NCBI GenBank assembly: GCA_019237115.1
Contig: JAFAHS010000071.1
Location: 1-64,000, forward strand
Source: Deltaproteobacteria bacterium
GTDB taxonomy: Bacteria > Desulfobacterota > Binatia > Binatales > Binataceae
DNA length: 64,000 nt
Direction: 5' to 3'
Numbering within the stretch: the first letter of the stretch is position 1; each line of letters opens with the position of its first letter. The translations under genes and the position numbers were made by a program. The notes under the pieces are model-generated. The model saw only the letters and a program-made list of their open reading frames with translations, did no database searches and was not told the origin of the DNA. Below, piece after piece: positions 25,580 through 33,482 of the stretch.

Positions 25580-25987
25580 ATGAATACACGGAAGATTGAG
25601 GTGGGCAAAAAGGCTGAGCAACAGAAAGGATTGGCTCGGCCACCAATACATGTCGAACCAAAGGGTTGGGGTCGCGAAGTCTGGATCGCGAACAACCCGC
25701 TGTACTGCGGCAAGATCCTCGAGATCAAGAAGGGCAAGCGCTGTTCATTGCATTTTCACAAGTTGAAGACGGAATCGTTCTATCTTCGCGCGGGACGGCT
25801 GCGCGTTCGAGTCAAGGAATCTGCCGACGCCGCGACAATCACGGAGTTCGAGCTTCATCAGGGCCAATGCATGGACGTACCTCTGGGTCTGGTTCATCAA
25901 ATGGAAGCGCTGGAAGATTCGGAGCTATACGAGTTCTCGACGCAGCACTTCGACAGTGATTCCCACCGGATTGAGAAGGGCGACTGA
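25580..25987 (+). CDS. cupin protein, mannose-6-phosphate isomerase type II-like
   Basis: A 135-residue single-cupin protein. The motif W-G-R-E-x-W-I, then CSLHFHKLKTESFYLRAG and VHQMEALEDSELYEFST, follows the metal-binding beta barrel of the C-terminal domain of GMP/PMI (ManC) proteins, with ligands in the H-x-H-x-x-x-x-E order. Alone, such cupins can act as sugar-phosphate isomerases or simply bind sugars. A longer frame from GTG 25508 is possible, but ATG 25580 begins where similarity starts. It ends 5 bp before the decayed Wzy-like fragment. Function is inferred only from family. Confidence 0.75.
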   Translation: MNTRKIEVGKKAEQQKGLARPPIHVEPKGWGREVWIANNPLYCGKILEIKKGKRCSLHFHKLKTESFYLRAGRLRVRVKESADAATITEFELHQGQCMDVPLGLVHQMEALEDSELYEFSTQHFDSDSHRIEKGD

Positions 25988-25992
25988 GCTCC

Positions 25993-26205
25993 ATGGGACT
26001 TCCCGTCAGCGGTATGGTCCTGGTTCCAGTTACGCGCGGAATCTTTTGCTTTTCATCATATTTACCGTAACCGGCGGTCTTTGTCTCAGTGCTTCATGGG
26101 CACGGCACTGGGTAATCTCGGGGGAAGGTTTGCAGTCGGGCTGTCCCCGTGCTTCTTTGTCGCTGCACTTGATTGCGTCGCAGCTTCTTTCCGCAATTTC
26201 TGACT
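25993..26205 (+). pseudogene. remnant of a second Wzy/WaaL-like membrane gene
   Basis: From ATG 25993 one frame reads M-G-L-P-V-S-G-M-V-L-V-P-V and after a TAA and a frame change the sequence reads A-V-F-V-S-V-L-H-G then NLGGRFAVGLSPCFFVAAL. This is parallel to the N-terminus of the intact protein at 49895: M-N-V-P-V-S-G-I-I-L-A-P-L, then I-F-V-S-I-F-Q and NIGAFGVGPYFFVVIL. A piece of about 70 codons survives with one stop and at least one frame change; nothing of the rest is seen. It marks a lost paralogue next to the cupin. Confidence 0.6.
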
Positions 26206-26430
26206 GGCAGAATCCGCTTCCTCCCCAGGAATCTGCCTGGACGCATAGTCGTGTTCTCGCCCTATTCGCGATTTGATCGGTAATCTCTGCGTTGATGTTG
26301 CCGGTTTTGTTCGCCAGGCTTCCGGTGGATTCGCCACGGGCAGGAGTCGATAAGAGCTACTACACTCAAGCGGCCCTGCGGGTCTGCTAGCTTTCCGCGG
26401 TCTGCAGATCGTTATCCCGAGGAAGATCAC

Positions 26431-27594
26431 ATGCCGGAGGCTGGCAATCCCAGAGACGTCAGGACATTTGTCCTCTTGGGACATGACTTCGGCGCAAATA
26501 GCTGGGAGCGGAGACAAGCACTCGGGCTTATTCCCGGGCTGAACGATCGTCTAGCATATGGATACTATCGGGCGGCTGGACCGGGTTGGGTGATAGAGTA
26601 CTCCAATGATAGCCAGGAAGGTTCCCTAGCTAGGTTCGCGCGCCTGGCGCTGCGAAAAGTGCTCGGGTTTGATCTGGTTCATGTCTACCGGAATCGGGCC
26701 CGACTATTGCGCGCCGATATCATTTGGACTCATACGGAGCTGGAGAACTTGGCGGCACTAGCGTTGTTTCGAATATTGCGGTGCCAGAATCCTCCGAAGG
26801 TAATTGCGAACTGCATCTGGTTGTTCGACCGATGGCCGAGTCTGTCGCGGTTGCGACGTCTCCTATACCGAAAGCTTCTCAAAGATGCGACTGCAATTAC
26901 GACGTTTTCTCCAAAGAATCTTGAAGTGGCAAAGCAGCTTTTTCCCTCGGTGCGGTGTGAATGTTTGTTGTGGGGTGCTTTGTCGCAGGAGATGGCCCCC
27001 CCGCGGCGTAGTCAGGTTCACAGGCCAGTACGGATCGCATCCCTCGGCAATGATATGCATCGGGATTGGATCACATTCCTGCGTGCATTCGGAAATGTCG
27101 ACGGATATGAGGTCCGAATCGGGTCGTCGAAGATAAGTTTCAGGCTGGTCCGCGGCCTGCGCAATGTGACAGTAAAGTCCGTTGAGCTCGAAGACCAGGT
27201 CAGAGCGCTCTACGACTGGGCGGACATAGTTGTTATCCCGCTGAAACCCAATCTACATGTGTCAGGCTTAACCGTAATTTTCGAGTCGATAATCTGCGGC
27301 GTCTCCACAATTTGTACTGACACCGGGGGGTTACGCGCGTATCTGTCTGACGCCGAGGTGACCTATGTTCCCGCACGCTCTGCTGTCGCGATGCGGGTAG
27401 CTGCTGATCGCCTGTCCGGAGACATGGAGGGCCGGTTTACCCAGACTGGCAGTGCCCAACAGCGCTTGATATCTGCGGACTTGACTGCTCGAGGTTTCGC
27501 AATGCGCAATCGAGGTCTCAGTGAAGAGCTGTTGCAGGAGGGCTCGAGGCGAATGGTACGAAAGGTTTCGTCTGCCCCAGCGGCGACGAACTAA
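26431..27594 (+). CDS. GT4-like glycosyltransferase
   Basis: A 387-residue GT-B type protein. The N-terminal half has an acceptor domain (FVLLGHDFGANSW, IIWTHTELENLAALALFR). The C-terminal half has VRIASLGNDMHRDWITFLRA, a DWADIVVIPLKPN strand, then SGLTVIFESIICGVSTICTD, where the usual E-x-(7)-E donor motif appears only as a single Glu. The overall match to GT4 is moderate, so it may be a divergent branch. ATG 26431 is taken as start. It begins after a stretch that contains decayed sequence. Confidence 0.7.
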   Translation: MPEAGNPRDVRTFVLLGHDFGANSWERRQALGLIPGLNDRLAYGYYRAAGPGWVIEYSNDSQEGSLARFARLALRKVLGFDLVHVYRNRARLLRADIIWTHTELENLAALALFRILRCQNPPKVIANCIWLFDRWPSLSRLRRLLYRKLLKDATAITTFSPKNLEVAKQLFPSVRCECLLWGALSQEMAPPRRSQVHRPVRIASLGNDMHRDWITFLRAFGNVDGYEVRIGSSKISFRLVRGLRNVTVKSVELEDQVRALYDWADIVVIPLKPNLHVSGLTVIFESIICGVSTICTDTGGLRAYLSDAEVTYVPARSAVAMRVAADRLSGDMEGRFTQTGSAQQRLISADLTARGFAMRNRGLSEELLQEGSRRMVRKVSSAPAATN

Positions 27595-27713
27595 TCGTGA
27601 ACGAGTCCCCGACCGAGTTTCAGCTTCCCAGAACCGACCGCCACAAGGAGAGCTTCGAGGTAGGACTGAACGAAACGGCAGAGGACCCTCGGAAGTAGAC
27701 AAGCGGCAGGATC

Positions 27714-28760
27714 TTGGCTCAAGGCGTATCGATAGTTCTAAGTAGCCGGAATGGCGCGCAGCCCCTGCTGACGACTCTGTCACATATGCAAAAGCAGGTG
27801 GCGCGTGTGCCTTGGGAGGTCGTCTTAGTCGCTAACGTCGAGACTGACAACACCGTTCGGACTGCCCTATCGTTTTGGGAGAATTGCCCAATACCAATCC
27901 GCGTCGTGCGCGACGGAAGGCTGGGGTTGGACCAGGGCGCGTGCGAGGCGAAATACGAGGTGCTCGGTTTCCTGGATGACAGAAGCTGGATCGCACCCAA
28001 TTGGGTTCAAATGGCGAACGAGGCGTTCGTCCGAGACCCTACCTTGGGAGCCGTGGGAAGCGTTTGCGAGCCGGTCTTTGAGATTCCGGAGCCCGAATGG
28101 TTCAGGAAATGCCATCCGCTCTATGCGATCCTCACCGAGTCAGATCTGAACCAGCGTCACGAGCCATTCACATACCTTTATGGCGCGGGGCTGTGCGTCC
28201 GCAAAAGCACCTGGAGCCAGTTGATCCAGGGAGGATTCCGTTCTCTGTCGGGCGACGAACTGCAAGGGCAACTGCGCGAAAGCGTCGATACGGAATTAAC
28301 TCTGGCGATCCGCCTGGCTGGATGGAAGATTGGCACCGAGCGCCGCCTACAGCTCAGGCGCCTAATAGCCGCAGAACACCTGCGGTGGATATACCTTCGT
28401 CGTTTGCAGCGCCACGCTGCAGCCTCAAGAGTGCTTTTCGATGCTTATACCAGTGATAACCTGTCGATGAGAATGGGCTTAAAGGGGCGATTCAGGCAAC
28501 TTTGGTGGTTTCAGACGGCACTATCATTTATGGAGTTGGCGCACCTGCCAAAGGGAACCATAAGTGCAGTAATCTCAAAAGGGGAGAATCGCCAAGATGT
28601 GATTGAAGTCGAGAGAATTGTAGGTCGTATACTCGGCCTACTTCGATGGTGGAAAAGATACGGGTGGTCATGTCGTCATGTCAGGTACGCACCCTGGAGA
28701 CTTCGGCGACCGGACGAATATCTTCGGCGACCTCGCCAGCCGCGTGTTCAATACTCATGA
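27714..28760 (+). CDS. GT2-family glycosyltransferase with altered DxD motif
   Basis: A 348-residue GT-A fold protein. GVSIVLSSRNGAQPLL and PWEVVLVANVETDN form the nucleotide-binding start; LGLDQGACEAKYEVLGFLDD is the segment that usually reads x-G-x-x-x-A-R-N-x-G-x-x-x-A-x-G-x-x-x-x-F-L-D-D-D. Here the third Asp is Arg (LDDRSW), so metal binding may differ. Later W-R-K-type and E-D-x-E-L positions are visible as VDTELTLAIRLAGWKI. The start is TTG 27714. A probable terminator lies right after the stop codon. A truncated relative is at 33051. Confidence 0.78.
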   Translation: MAQGVSIVLSSRNGAQPLLTTLSHMQKQVARVPWEVVLVANVETDNTVRTALSFWENCPIPIRVVRDGRLGLDQGACEAKYEVLGFLDDRSWIAPNWVQMANEAFVRDPTLGAVGSVCEPVFEIPEPEWFRKCHPLYAILTESDLNQRHEPFTYLYGAGLCVRKSTWSQLIQGGFRSLSGDELQGQLRESVDTELTLAIRLAGWKIGTERRLQLRRLIAAEHLRWIYLRRLQRHAAASRVLFDAYTSDNLSMRMGLKGRFRQLWWFQTALSFMELAHLPKGTISAVISKGENRQDVIEVERIVGRILGLLRWWKRYGWSCRHVRYAPWRLRRPDEYLRRPRQPRVQYS

Positions 28761-28788
28761 AGGGTTTTCAAACCCCTTGTACGTTTTT
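28760..28788 (+). terminator. probable rho-independent terminator after the GT2 gene
   Basis: Directly after the stop codon, AAGGG and CCCTT arms (with one unpaired C) make a short hairpin at 28760-28778, followed by GTACG and a run of five T at 28784-28788. This separates the first half of the locus from the exporter genes. Confidence 0.45.
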
Positions 28789-29193
28789 GCGAAGTCGCAA
28801 CGCGTATAACGATACGGTCTAGGTCCGATAGCGCACATTGAGGAAAAGAACTGGAATGGTACGGACGGTGACTCTGTGCGGAAAAAGAGTCTACCAAGTC
28901 CCGCGGGATCTATTGAGAGTCGACTGAGCTAAACAGCGGCTCGCGGAGCTGCTGAGCATGGTTGGCCTATTGCCCGCACTGGTTATCGAGGACGATGAAG
29001 TTTCCAGTCCATCGTGCATTCTACGGACTGCCTCAAGCGCCCAGAGATCCGTGAGAGCCATGTTGAAGGGCGGAAGAAATCCGGTTTGTTCCATGGCGAG
29101 ATTCTTACCTCAATTTGATAAAAAAGGCCGCCCGATTCGCTTTACGAATGTAAATGCTGTTGGTGCCGCCACTTCGGTAGCCAGGAGAGCGAG
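28761..29193. other. gap ahead of the ABC exporter
   Basis: 433 bp with the terminator at its left end and an AGGAG ribosome site for the exporter at 29183-29187. No gene is supported in the remainder; it may contain the promoter for wzm and wzt. Confidence 0.4.
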
Positions 29194-30114
29194 TTGACGT
29201 TTGCAGAGAATGCGCCGGTTTTTGAAGAACCGACTCTCAACGAGTACGGGTCGCTATCGCACGGTGATAGTCCTTCGGGCCACCCAGAACTTCCGACGAG
29301 ACCCGTTGTTGTTATTAAGAGCGGGCGTAGCTGGGCCAGTATAAATCTCAAGGAGCTTTGGGCGCACCGCGATCTGTTCTATTTCCTGATTTGGCGCGAC
29401 GTTAAGGTGCGCTACAAACAAACCGTCCTCGGGGTAGTATGGGCGATTCTGCAGCCGTTGCTGACTATGGCAATCTTCACTCTCCTGTTTGGCAAACTCG
29501 CCCGCGTACCCTCGGACGGAATGCCCTATCCAATTTTTGTGTACGCCGGCTTGCTACCGTGGAACTTTTTTGCGGCCGCGGTGGATAACAGCAGCAATAG
29601 CCTAGTGGGTAATTCCGCATTGATCACGAAGGTCTATTTTCCACGGTTGGTCATTCCTAGTGCCGCCGTGGGTGCGTCTCTGGTGGATTTTGGAATCGCG
29701 TTCGTCATCCTTCTTGTAATGGGCGTCCACTACAAGATGGGACTGAGTGTTGGCATGCTGATGTTGATTCCATTGATTGTACAAATGGTCCTGTTCGCCG
29801 TCGGAATAGGGATCCAGATGTCAGCGCTTAACGTGAAGTATCGCGACGTCCGACACGCGCTCCCGTTTCTAATCAATGTTTGGATGTTTGCAACTCCAGT
29901 AATTTACCCGGTTAGCTTCATTCCAGATCGATGGCGCTGGATTCTGGTGTTGAACCCGCTCGGAGGAGTCATCGAGGGATTTCGGTGCGCGATCTTCAAT
30001 AGGCCGTTCATCTGGGGCCATTTAGCTGCATCATTTGCAATAGTCGTAGCGGTCTTATTTTACTCACTGTATTCCTTCCGACGCATGGAAAAGAGTTTCG
30101 CCGATATAATCTGA
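29194..30114 (+). CDS. wzm: Wzm-like ABC-2 polysaccharide export permease
   Basis: A 306-residue inner-membrane permease with six predicted helices after a 75-residue cytoplasmic start. The order of sequence landmarks fits the Wzm/KpsM/RfbA family: F-Y-F-L-I-W-R-D-V-K-V-R-Y-K-Q-T-V-L-G before helix one, P-Y-P-I-F-V-Y-A-G-L-L-P-W-N-F-F, then W-M-F-A-T-P-V-I-Y-P and L-N-P-L-G-G-V-I-E-G-F-R. TTG 29194 with AGGAG six bases upstream is the start. It is followed seven bases later by the cognate ATPase. The pair exports undecaprenyl-linked glycans across the inner membrane. Confidence 0.93.
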   Translation: MTFAENAPVFEEPTLNEYGSLSHGDSPSGHPELPTRPVVVIKSGRSWASINLKELWAHRDLFYFLIWRDVKVRYKQTVLGVVWAILQPLLTMAIFTLLFGKLARVPSDGMPYPIFVYAGLLPWNFFAAAVDNSSNSLVGNSALITKVYFPRLVIPSAAVGASLVDFGIAFVILLVMGVHYKMGLSVGMLMLIPLIVQMVLFAVGIGIQMSALNVKYRDVRHALPFLINVWMFATPVIYPVSFIPDRWRWILVLNPLGGVIEGFRCAIFNRPFIWGHLAASFAIVVAVLFYSLYSFRRMEKSFADII

Positions 30115-30121
30115 GTATTGC

Positions 30122-31453
30122 ATGCGACCAATCATTACCATTCGAAATCTCTCAAAACGATATACGCTGGGACAGCGTGAGGTAGGATATCAGACGCTGC
30201 GCGAGGCCCTCGTAAAGGCAGGCAGCGGTGCAATCGGGCGTGTGCGTTCTCGGTTTAACCGGAGACATCTGCAAAACCCGCCCGGTAAGGAATCTGATTT
30301 GTGGGCGCTGCGTGACGTCACCTTCGACGTCCAGCCGGGTGAGGTGCTCGGCATCATCGGTAGGAACGGCGCCGGCAAGTCCACCTTGCTCAAGATTCTT
30401 TCGCGGATCACGGAGCCGAGCAGCGGGCAAGTGGAGTTGTATGGACGGGTAGGCAGTCTTCTTGAGGTCGGAACCGGGTTTCATCCGGAGCTTACGGGAC
30501 GGGAAAATATCTTCCTGAACGGGGCAATTCTCGGTATGCGACGGAAGGAGATCGCGAGAAAGCTCGACGAGATCGTGGCATTCGCTGAGGTTGATAGATT
30601 CATCGATACTCCCGTCAAACGGTACTCGAACGGGATGTTCGTACGCCTGGCCTTTGCGGTCGCGGCGCATCTTGAGCCCGAAATTTTGCTGGTCGACGAA
30701 GTACTCGCGGTTGGTGACCAGGCGTTTCAGAAACGCTGTCTTGGAAAAATGGGCGATGTTGCGCGTGAAGGCCGGACGGTTGTGTTCGTAAGCCACAACA
30801 TGGCTTCGATCGAGGCGTTGTGCAACACGTGTCTTTTCCTGAGCGACGGAGAGTTCGTCACAAAAGGGCAAACCCATCAAGTGGTGTCGCGTTACATGAC
30901 GGCGGACCTGCGACCCGAGTCAGCGTCCGTTTCGCTGAGTGTACATTCGGGACGTCGGAGAGGTTCGCGCCCCTTGATGAAAGTGGCTACCGTGCGCGAC
31001 GACACGGGCGCTCCGACTGGAGCGATCCGCATGGGCTCGTCGCTTTCGGTGGCGGTCTCATTCGCTTGCGATGCGGGCGGAATCGTTCCCGGTTTGGGCG
31101 TCGTTCTCAAGAACGCGCACGGAGTTGCGATCTTCACGGTCCATGAGGGACTGGTCGGCGGAAATCTAGTCGACCACCGAGTCGAGTGCGGGACGCTGAT
31201 CTGTGAATTGGATAACCTCCCCTTACTGCCAGGAAGATATTCTTTCGACCTGTACCTGGGCGACACCTCCGGTGCGCATAGTAGCGACGTCGTTTCAGAC
31301 GCAATTTCCTTTGAAGTGCAGCCGGCGGATGTTTTCGGAACCGGCCAACTACCAGCGCCTCAAAGCAGTCTAATCTATTGGCCGGCGAGATTTGCGTTCA
31401 CAAATGGTGCCATCCAAGGGCATGAGGAAGCCCACGGACTGAACCGTGGCTGA
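30122..31453 (+). CDS. wzt: Wzt-like ABC exporter ATPase with C-terminal carbohydrate-binding domain
   Basis: A 443-residue ATPase for the permease. Walker A GRNGAGKST is near residue 81, the signature YSNGM near 168, Walker B LLVDEVLAVGD near 190, and the switch His in VSHNM near 223. After about residue 265 comes a beta-sandwich Wzt_C domain (VAVSFACDAGGIVPGLGV, DLYLGDTSGAHSSD), which in Escherichia coli O9a recognises the terminal modification on the polymer chain. This predicts that the polymer ends in a capping group such as methyl or phosphate; the nearby methyltransferases fit. The ATG at 30122 starts 7 bp after wzm. Confidence 0.94.
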   Translation: MRPIITIRNLSKRYTLGQREVGYQTLREALVKAGSGAIGRVRSRFNRRHLQNPPGKESDLWALRDVTFDVQPGEVLGIIGRNGAGKSTLLKILSRITEPSSGQVELYGRVGSLLEVGTGFHPELTGRENIFLNGAILGMRRKEIARKLDEIVAFAEVDRFIDTPVKRYSNGMFVRLAFAVAAHLEPEILLVDEVLAVGDQAFQKRCLGKMGDVAREGRTVVFVSHNMASIEALCNTCLFLSDGEFVTKGQTHQVVSRYMTADLRPESASVSLSVHSGRRRGSRPLMKVATVRDDTGAPTGAIRMGSSLSVAVSFACDAGGIVPGLGVVLKNAHGVAIFTVHEGLVGGNLVDHRVECGTLICELDNLPLLPGRYSFDLYLGDTSGAHSSDVVSDAISFEVQPADVFGTGQLPAPQSSLIYWPARFAFTNGAIQGHEEAHGLNRG

Positions 31454-31456
31454 AAG

Positions 31457-31533
31457 CGTCCAATGCTCTCGTTGCGACACAACACGCAAGCGACCACGAG
31501 GACCGATGGAAGATTTTGTGAGGCTGTTTGAGT
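31457..31533 (+). repeat. inverted repeat, left copy
   Basis: About 70 bp, four bases downstream of the wzt stop, that recurs in opposite orientation at 32926-32999. Shared exact blocks are 12 bases (GTTGCGACACAA) and 14 bases (GAGGACCGATGGAA). Both copies can be read as a peptide with C-x-x-C-D-T, R-K and R-G-P-M-E, and differences partly fall at third codon positions. The pair brackets the GT4 gene at 31689. Confidence 0.7.
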
Positions 31534-31688
31534 CTGCTAGCAGCTCGCCCGCGATACAAAAGAACGTAAACGCGAAGGACGATTGCGCTCCAGGTTCCCA
31601 GGCAAAGAAAGGATTAGGAATCCTTTCTTCCAGTGGCACGTAGGTCAACTTGCGAGGTGCCTGATTGCCGGATCAAGGAGCACGCAGC

Positions 31689-32879
31689 GTGACGCCCGAG
31701 GGCGTGTACGGCGCATCCGAGCCGGGTCCACGCTTTCGGGTCCTGTCAATACAGGAACCGGTTCTCGGCAATTACACCTACGCCGAGACGCTCCGGCGCT
31801 CGTTTCGCGATTCCACACGATGCGAGTTGGAATCCTATTGGCTGGATGAACAGCGTGCCCTATCGGCAAAGATTCTATGCAAGGTGTTGACCTTGCGTTC
31901 GCCTTCGCAGTGGATAAACGAAAGACATCTCGACTTTTGGCTAGCGCGACATGAGTTAGCCTGGGGATATACCGGACGGGCACTCGCTGCCAAAGCGCTG
32001 CGAACCAAGCGCTACTCCGTATTACACTTTCATACGCACACAGTGTCGTACTGTTCGGTGAGCCTGATGACACGTATCCCGACCGTGATCTCGGCGGATA
32101 TGAGCGTATTTCAATACGGGCACCGCGCAGGAGCGCCCTGGGCTTGGCCATTCGTTCCGCTTCATCACATGGAACGGAGAGTATTTAGAGCCGCCCACAC
32201 TGTCGTATTCTGGTCGGAATGGGCAAGACGCTCAGGCGTGGAAAACCATAATCTGCCATCCGAGAAGACGATGGTGATTCCGCCAGGAGTTGAGGTCGAC
32301 CGCCTCCACGCTGGGCGCGAGCGGACCGGACGAGCTCCTCTACGTATACTTTTTGTCGGTAATGATTTTGCCCGAAAAGGGGGTCAGGAATTACTCAACG
32401 TCTTCCTGCGACGTTTCAAAGACAAGGGCGAACTTCATCTGGTAACGAATGGGGTTGTAGGCGCTGAACACCCGAACGTTCACATTCATCGTCAAGTAAG
32501 ACCTTATTCTGACGAATGGCTTTCACTCTATGCGGAGGCCGACATGTTCGTGCTTCCGACGTGGAGCGATGCGTCTCCCTTAGCGATTCTGGAAGCCATG
32601 GCCGCTGGATTGCCCATAATCGCGACGAACATCTCGGGTATTCCCGAGCTTGTTACCGATGGGAAGAACGGCTTGCTCATCGAACCTGGAAAACTAGATG
32701 CGCTTGCTCAGCGTATCGAGCGTCTGCTCATCGATCGAGGCTTGCGTCTCCGGATGGGAGTGGAGGCAAGGAACACGGCCGAGGAGAAGTTCAGCGCAAG
32801 GCGACATTGTGAACGCCTCGAGGAAGTGTTCGCAATCGCCGCCTGCTCTCGTCCACATTGCACAGATTTGAGCGAATGA
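31689..32879 (+). CDS. GT4-family glycosyltransferase
   Basis: A 396-residue GT-B enzyme. The N-terminal acceptor domain includes RVLSIQEPVLGNYTYAETLR and HFHTHTVSYCSV; the donor domain has LRILFVGNDFARKGGQELL, ADMFVLPTWSDASPLAILEA and the E-x-(7)-E motif, with ISGIPELV after it. It resembles sucrose-phosphate-type GT4 enzymes that transfer from NDP-sugars. GTG 31689 with AAGGAG eight bases upstream is preferred over the longer TTG 31665 frame. It is bracketed by an inverted repeat, unlike the other transferase genes in the window. Confidence 0.85.
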   Translation: MTPEGVYGASEPGPRFRVLSIQEPVLGNYTYAETLRRSFRDSTRCELESYWLDEQRALSAKILCKVLTLRSPSQWINERHLDFWLARHELAWGYTGRALAAKALRTKRYSVLHFHTHTVSYCSVSLMTRIPTVISADMSVFQYGHRAGAPWAWPFVPLHHMERRVFRAAHTVVFWSEWARRSGVENHNLPSEKTMVIPPGVEVDRLHAGRERTGRAPLRILFVGNDFARKGGQELLNVFLRRFKDKGELHLVTNGVVGAEHPNVHIHRQVRPYSDEWLSLYAEADMFVLPTWSDASPLAILEAMAAGLPIIATNISGIPELVTDGKNGLLIEPGKLDALAQRIERLLIDRGLRLRMGVEARNTAEEKFSARRHCERLEEVFAIAACSRPHCTDLSE

Positions 32880-32925
32880 CGATGCGGTCGAAACACGGTA
32901 CTACGAGGGCCGGCAGACGACCAAA

Positions 32926-32999
32926 CCGCCGCACGAAATTTCCATCGGTCCTCTTGCTCCTTTGCGGTTTGTGTCGCAACCAAAGCATCGGACTGGAGA
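32926..32999 (-). repeat. inverted repeat, right copy
   Basis: Reverse complement matches 31457-31533 in two exact blocks of 12 and 14 bases with scattered mismatches between. On the minus strand it encodes the peptide-like C-x-x-C-D-T, R-G-P-M-E pattern again. The two copies span about 1.5 kb, the size of an insertion sequence, with a glycosyltransferase in place of a transposase. Confidence 0.7.
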
Positions 33000-33050
33000 C
33001 CGCAAGATCAGAGAATTTCTAGTATTTTTGGTTGGACTTAGACCTCGACG

Positions 33051-33314
33051 ATGGAAGGTGTTTCCGTAATAGTCTGCTGCCACAGCGGCGCCACACGACT
33101 GCCTATGGCGCTTGCCCATCTAAGGGTATGGCAACCGCCGATGACACCTTGGGAAGCTGTCGTGGTCGACAATGCATCAACCGCTGGAGCCGCTCGAGTC
33201 ACGCGAAGCCTGCTGGCAAAAAGGTTCCTACACCACTTCGGGTGGCTGGGGAGCTGGCTGCCGTTTGCAGTTCGTTTGAGCTCACCGCTGGACGCAAGAG
33301 CGGGCGCTCATTAG
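33051..33314 (+). pseudogene. truncated GT2 glycosyltransferase fragment
   Basis: 87 codons reading G-V-S-V-I-V-C-C-H-S-G-A, then L-P-M-A-L-A-H-L, then P-W-E-A-V-V-V-D-N-A-S-T, the beginning of a GT-A glycosyltransferase. It is parallel to the start of the intact GT2 at 27714 (G-V-S-I-V, G-A, P-W-E-V-V). It ends with no metal-binding or catalytic half. It lies beside the right copy of the inverted repeat, so the truncation may date from that event. Confidence 0.65.
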
Positions 33315-33482
33315 CCAGAGTCATTCATCTTTAAAGAGCTGCACATAGTTACACTCGCTGCGGTTTGGCTACAGTGTGAACCTGATTGTAGACGCGCGGC
33401 CGATCGCTGACGAACGGTCTGTGCAAATCACGGGTGCGTCGCGATGCGGGCCTACAGCCTGGCCGACGTGAAGGTAGCAAAA

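Noticed and set aside
26238..26280. Short string reading G-R-I-V-V-F-S-P-Y-S-R-F-D
   Set aside because: It resembles the opening strand of some glycosyltransferases, but a stop follows immediately and there is no second motif.
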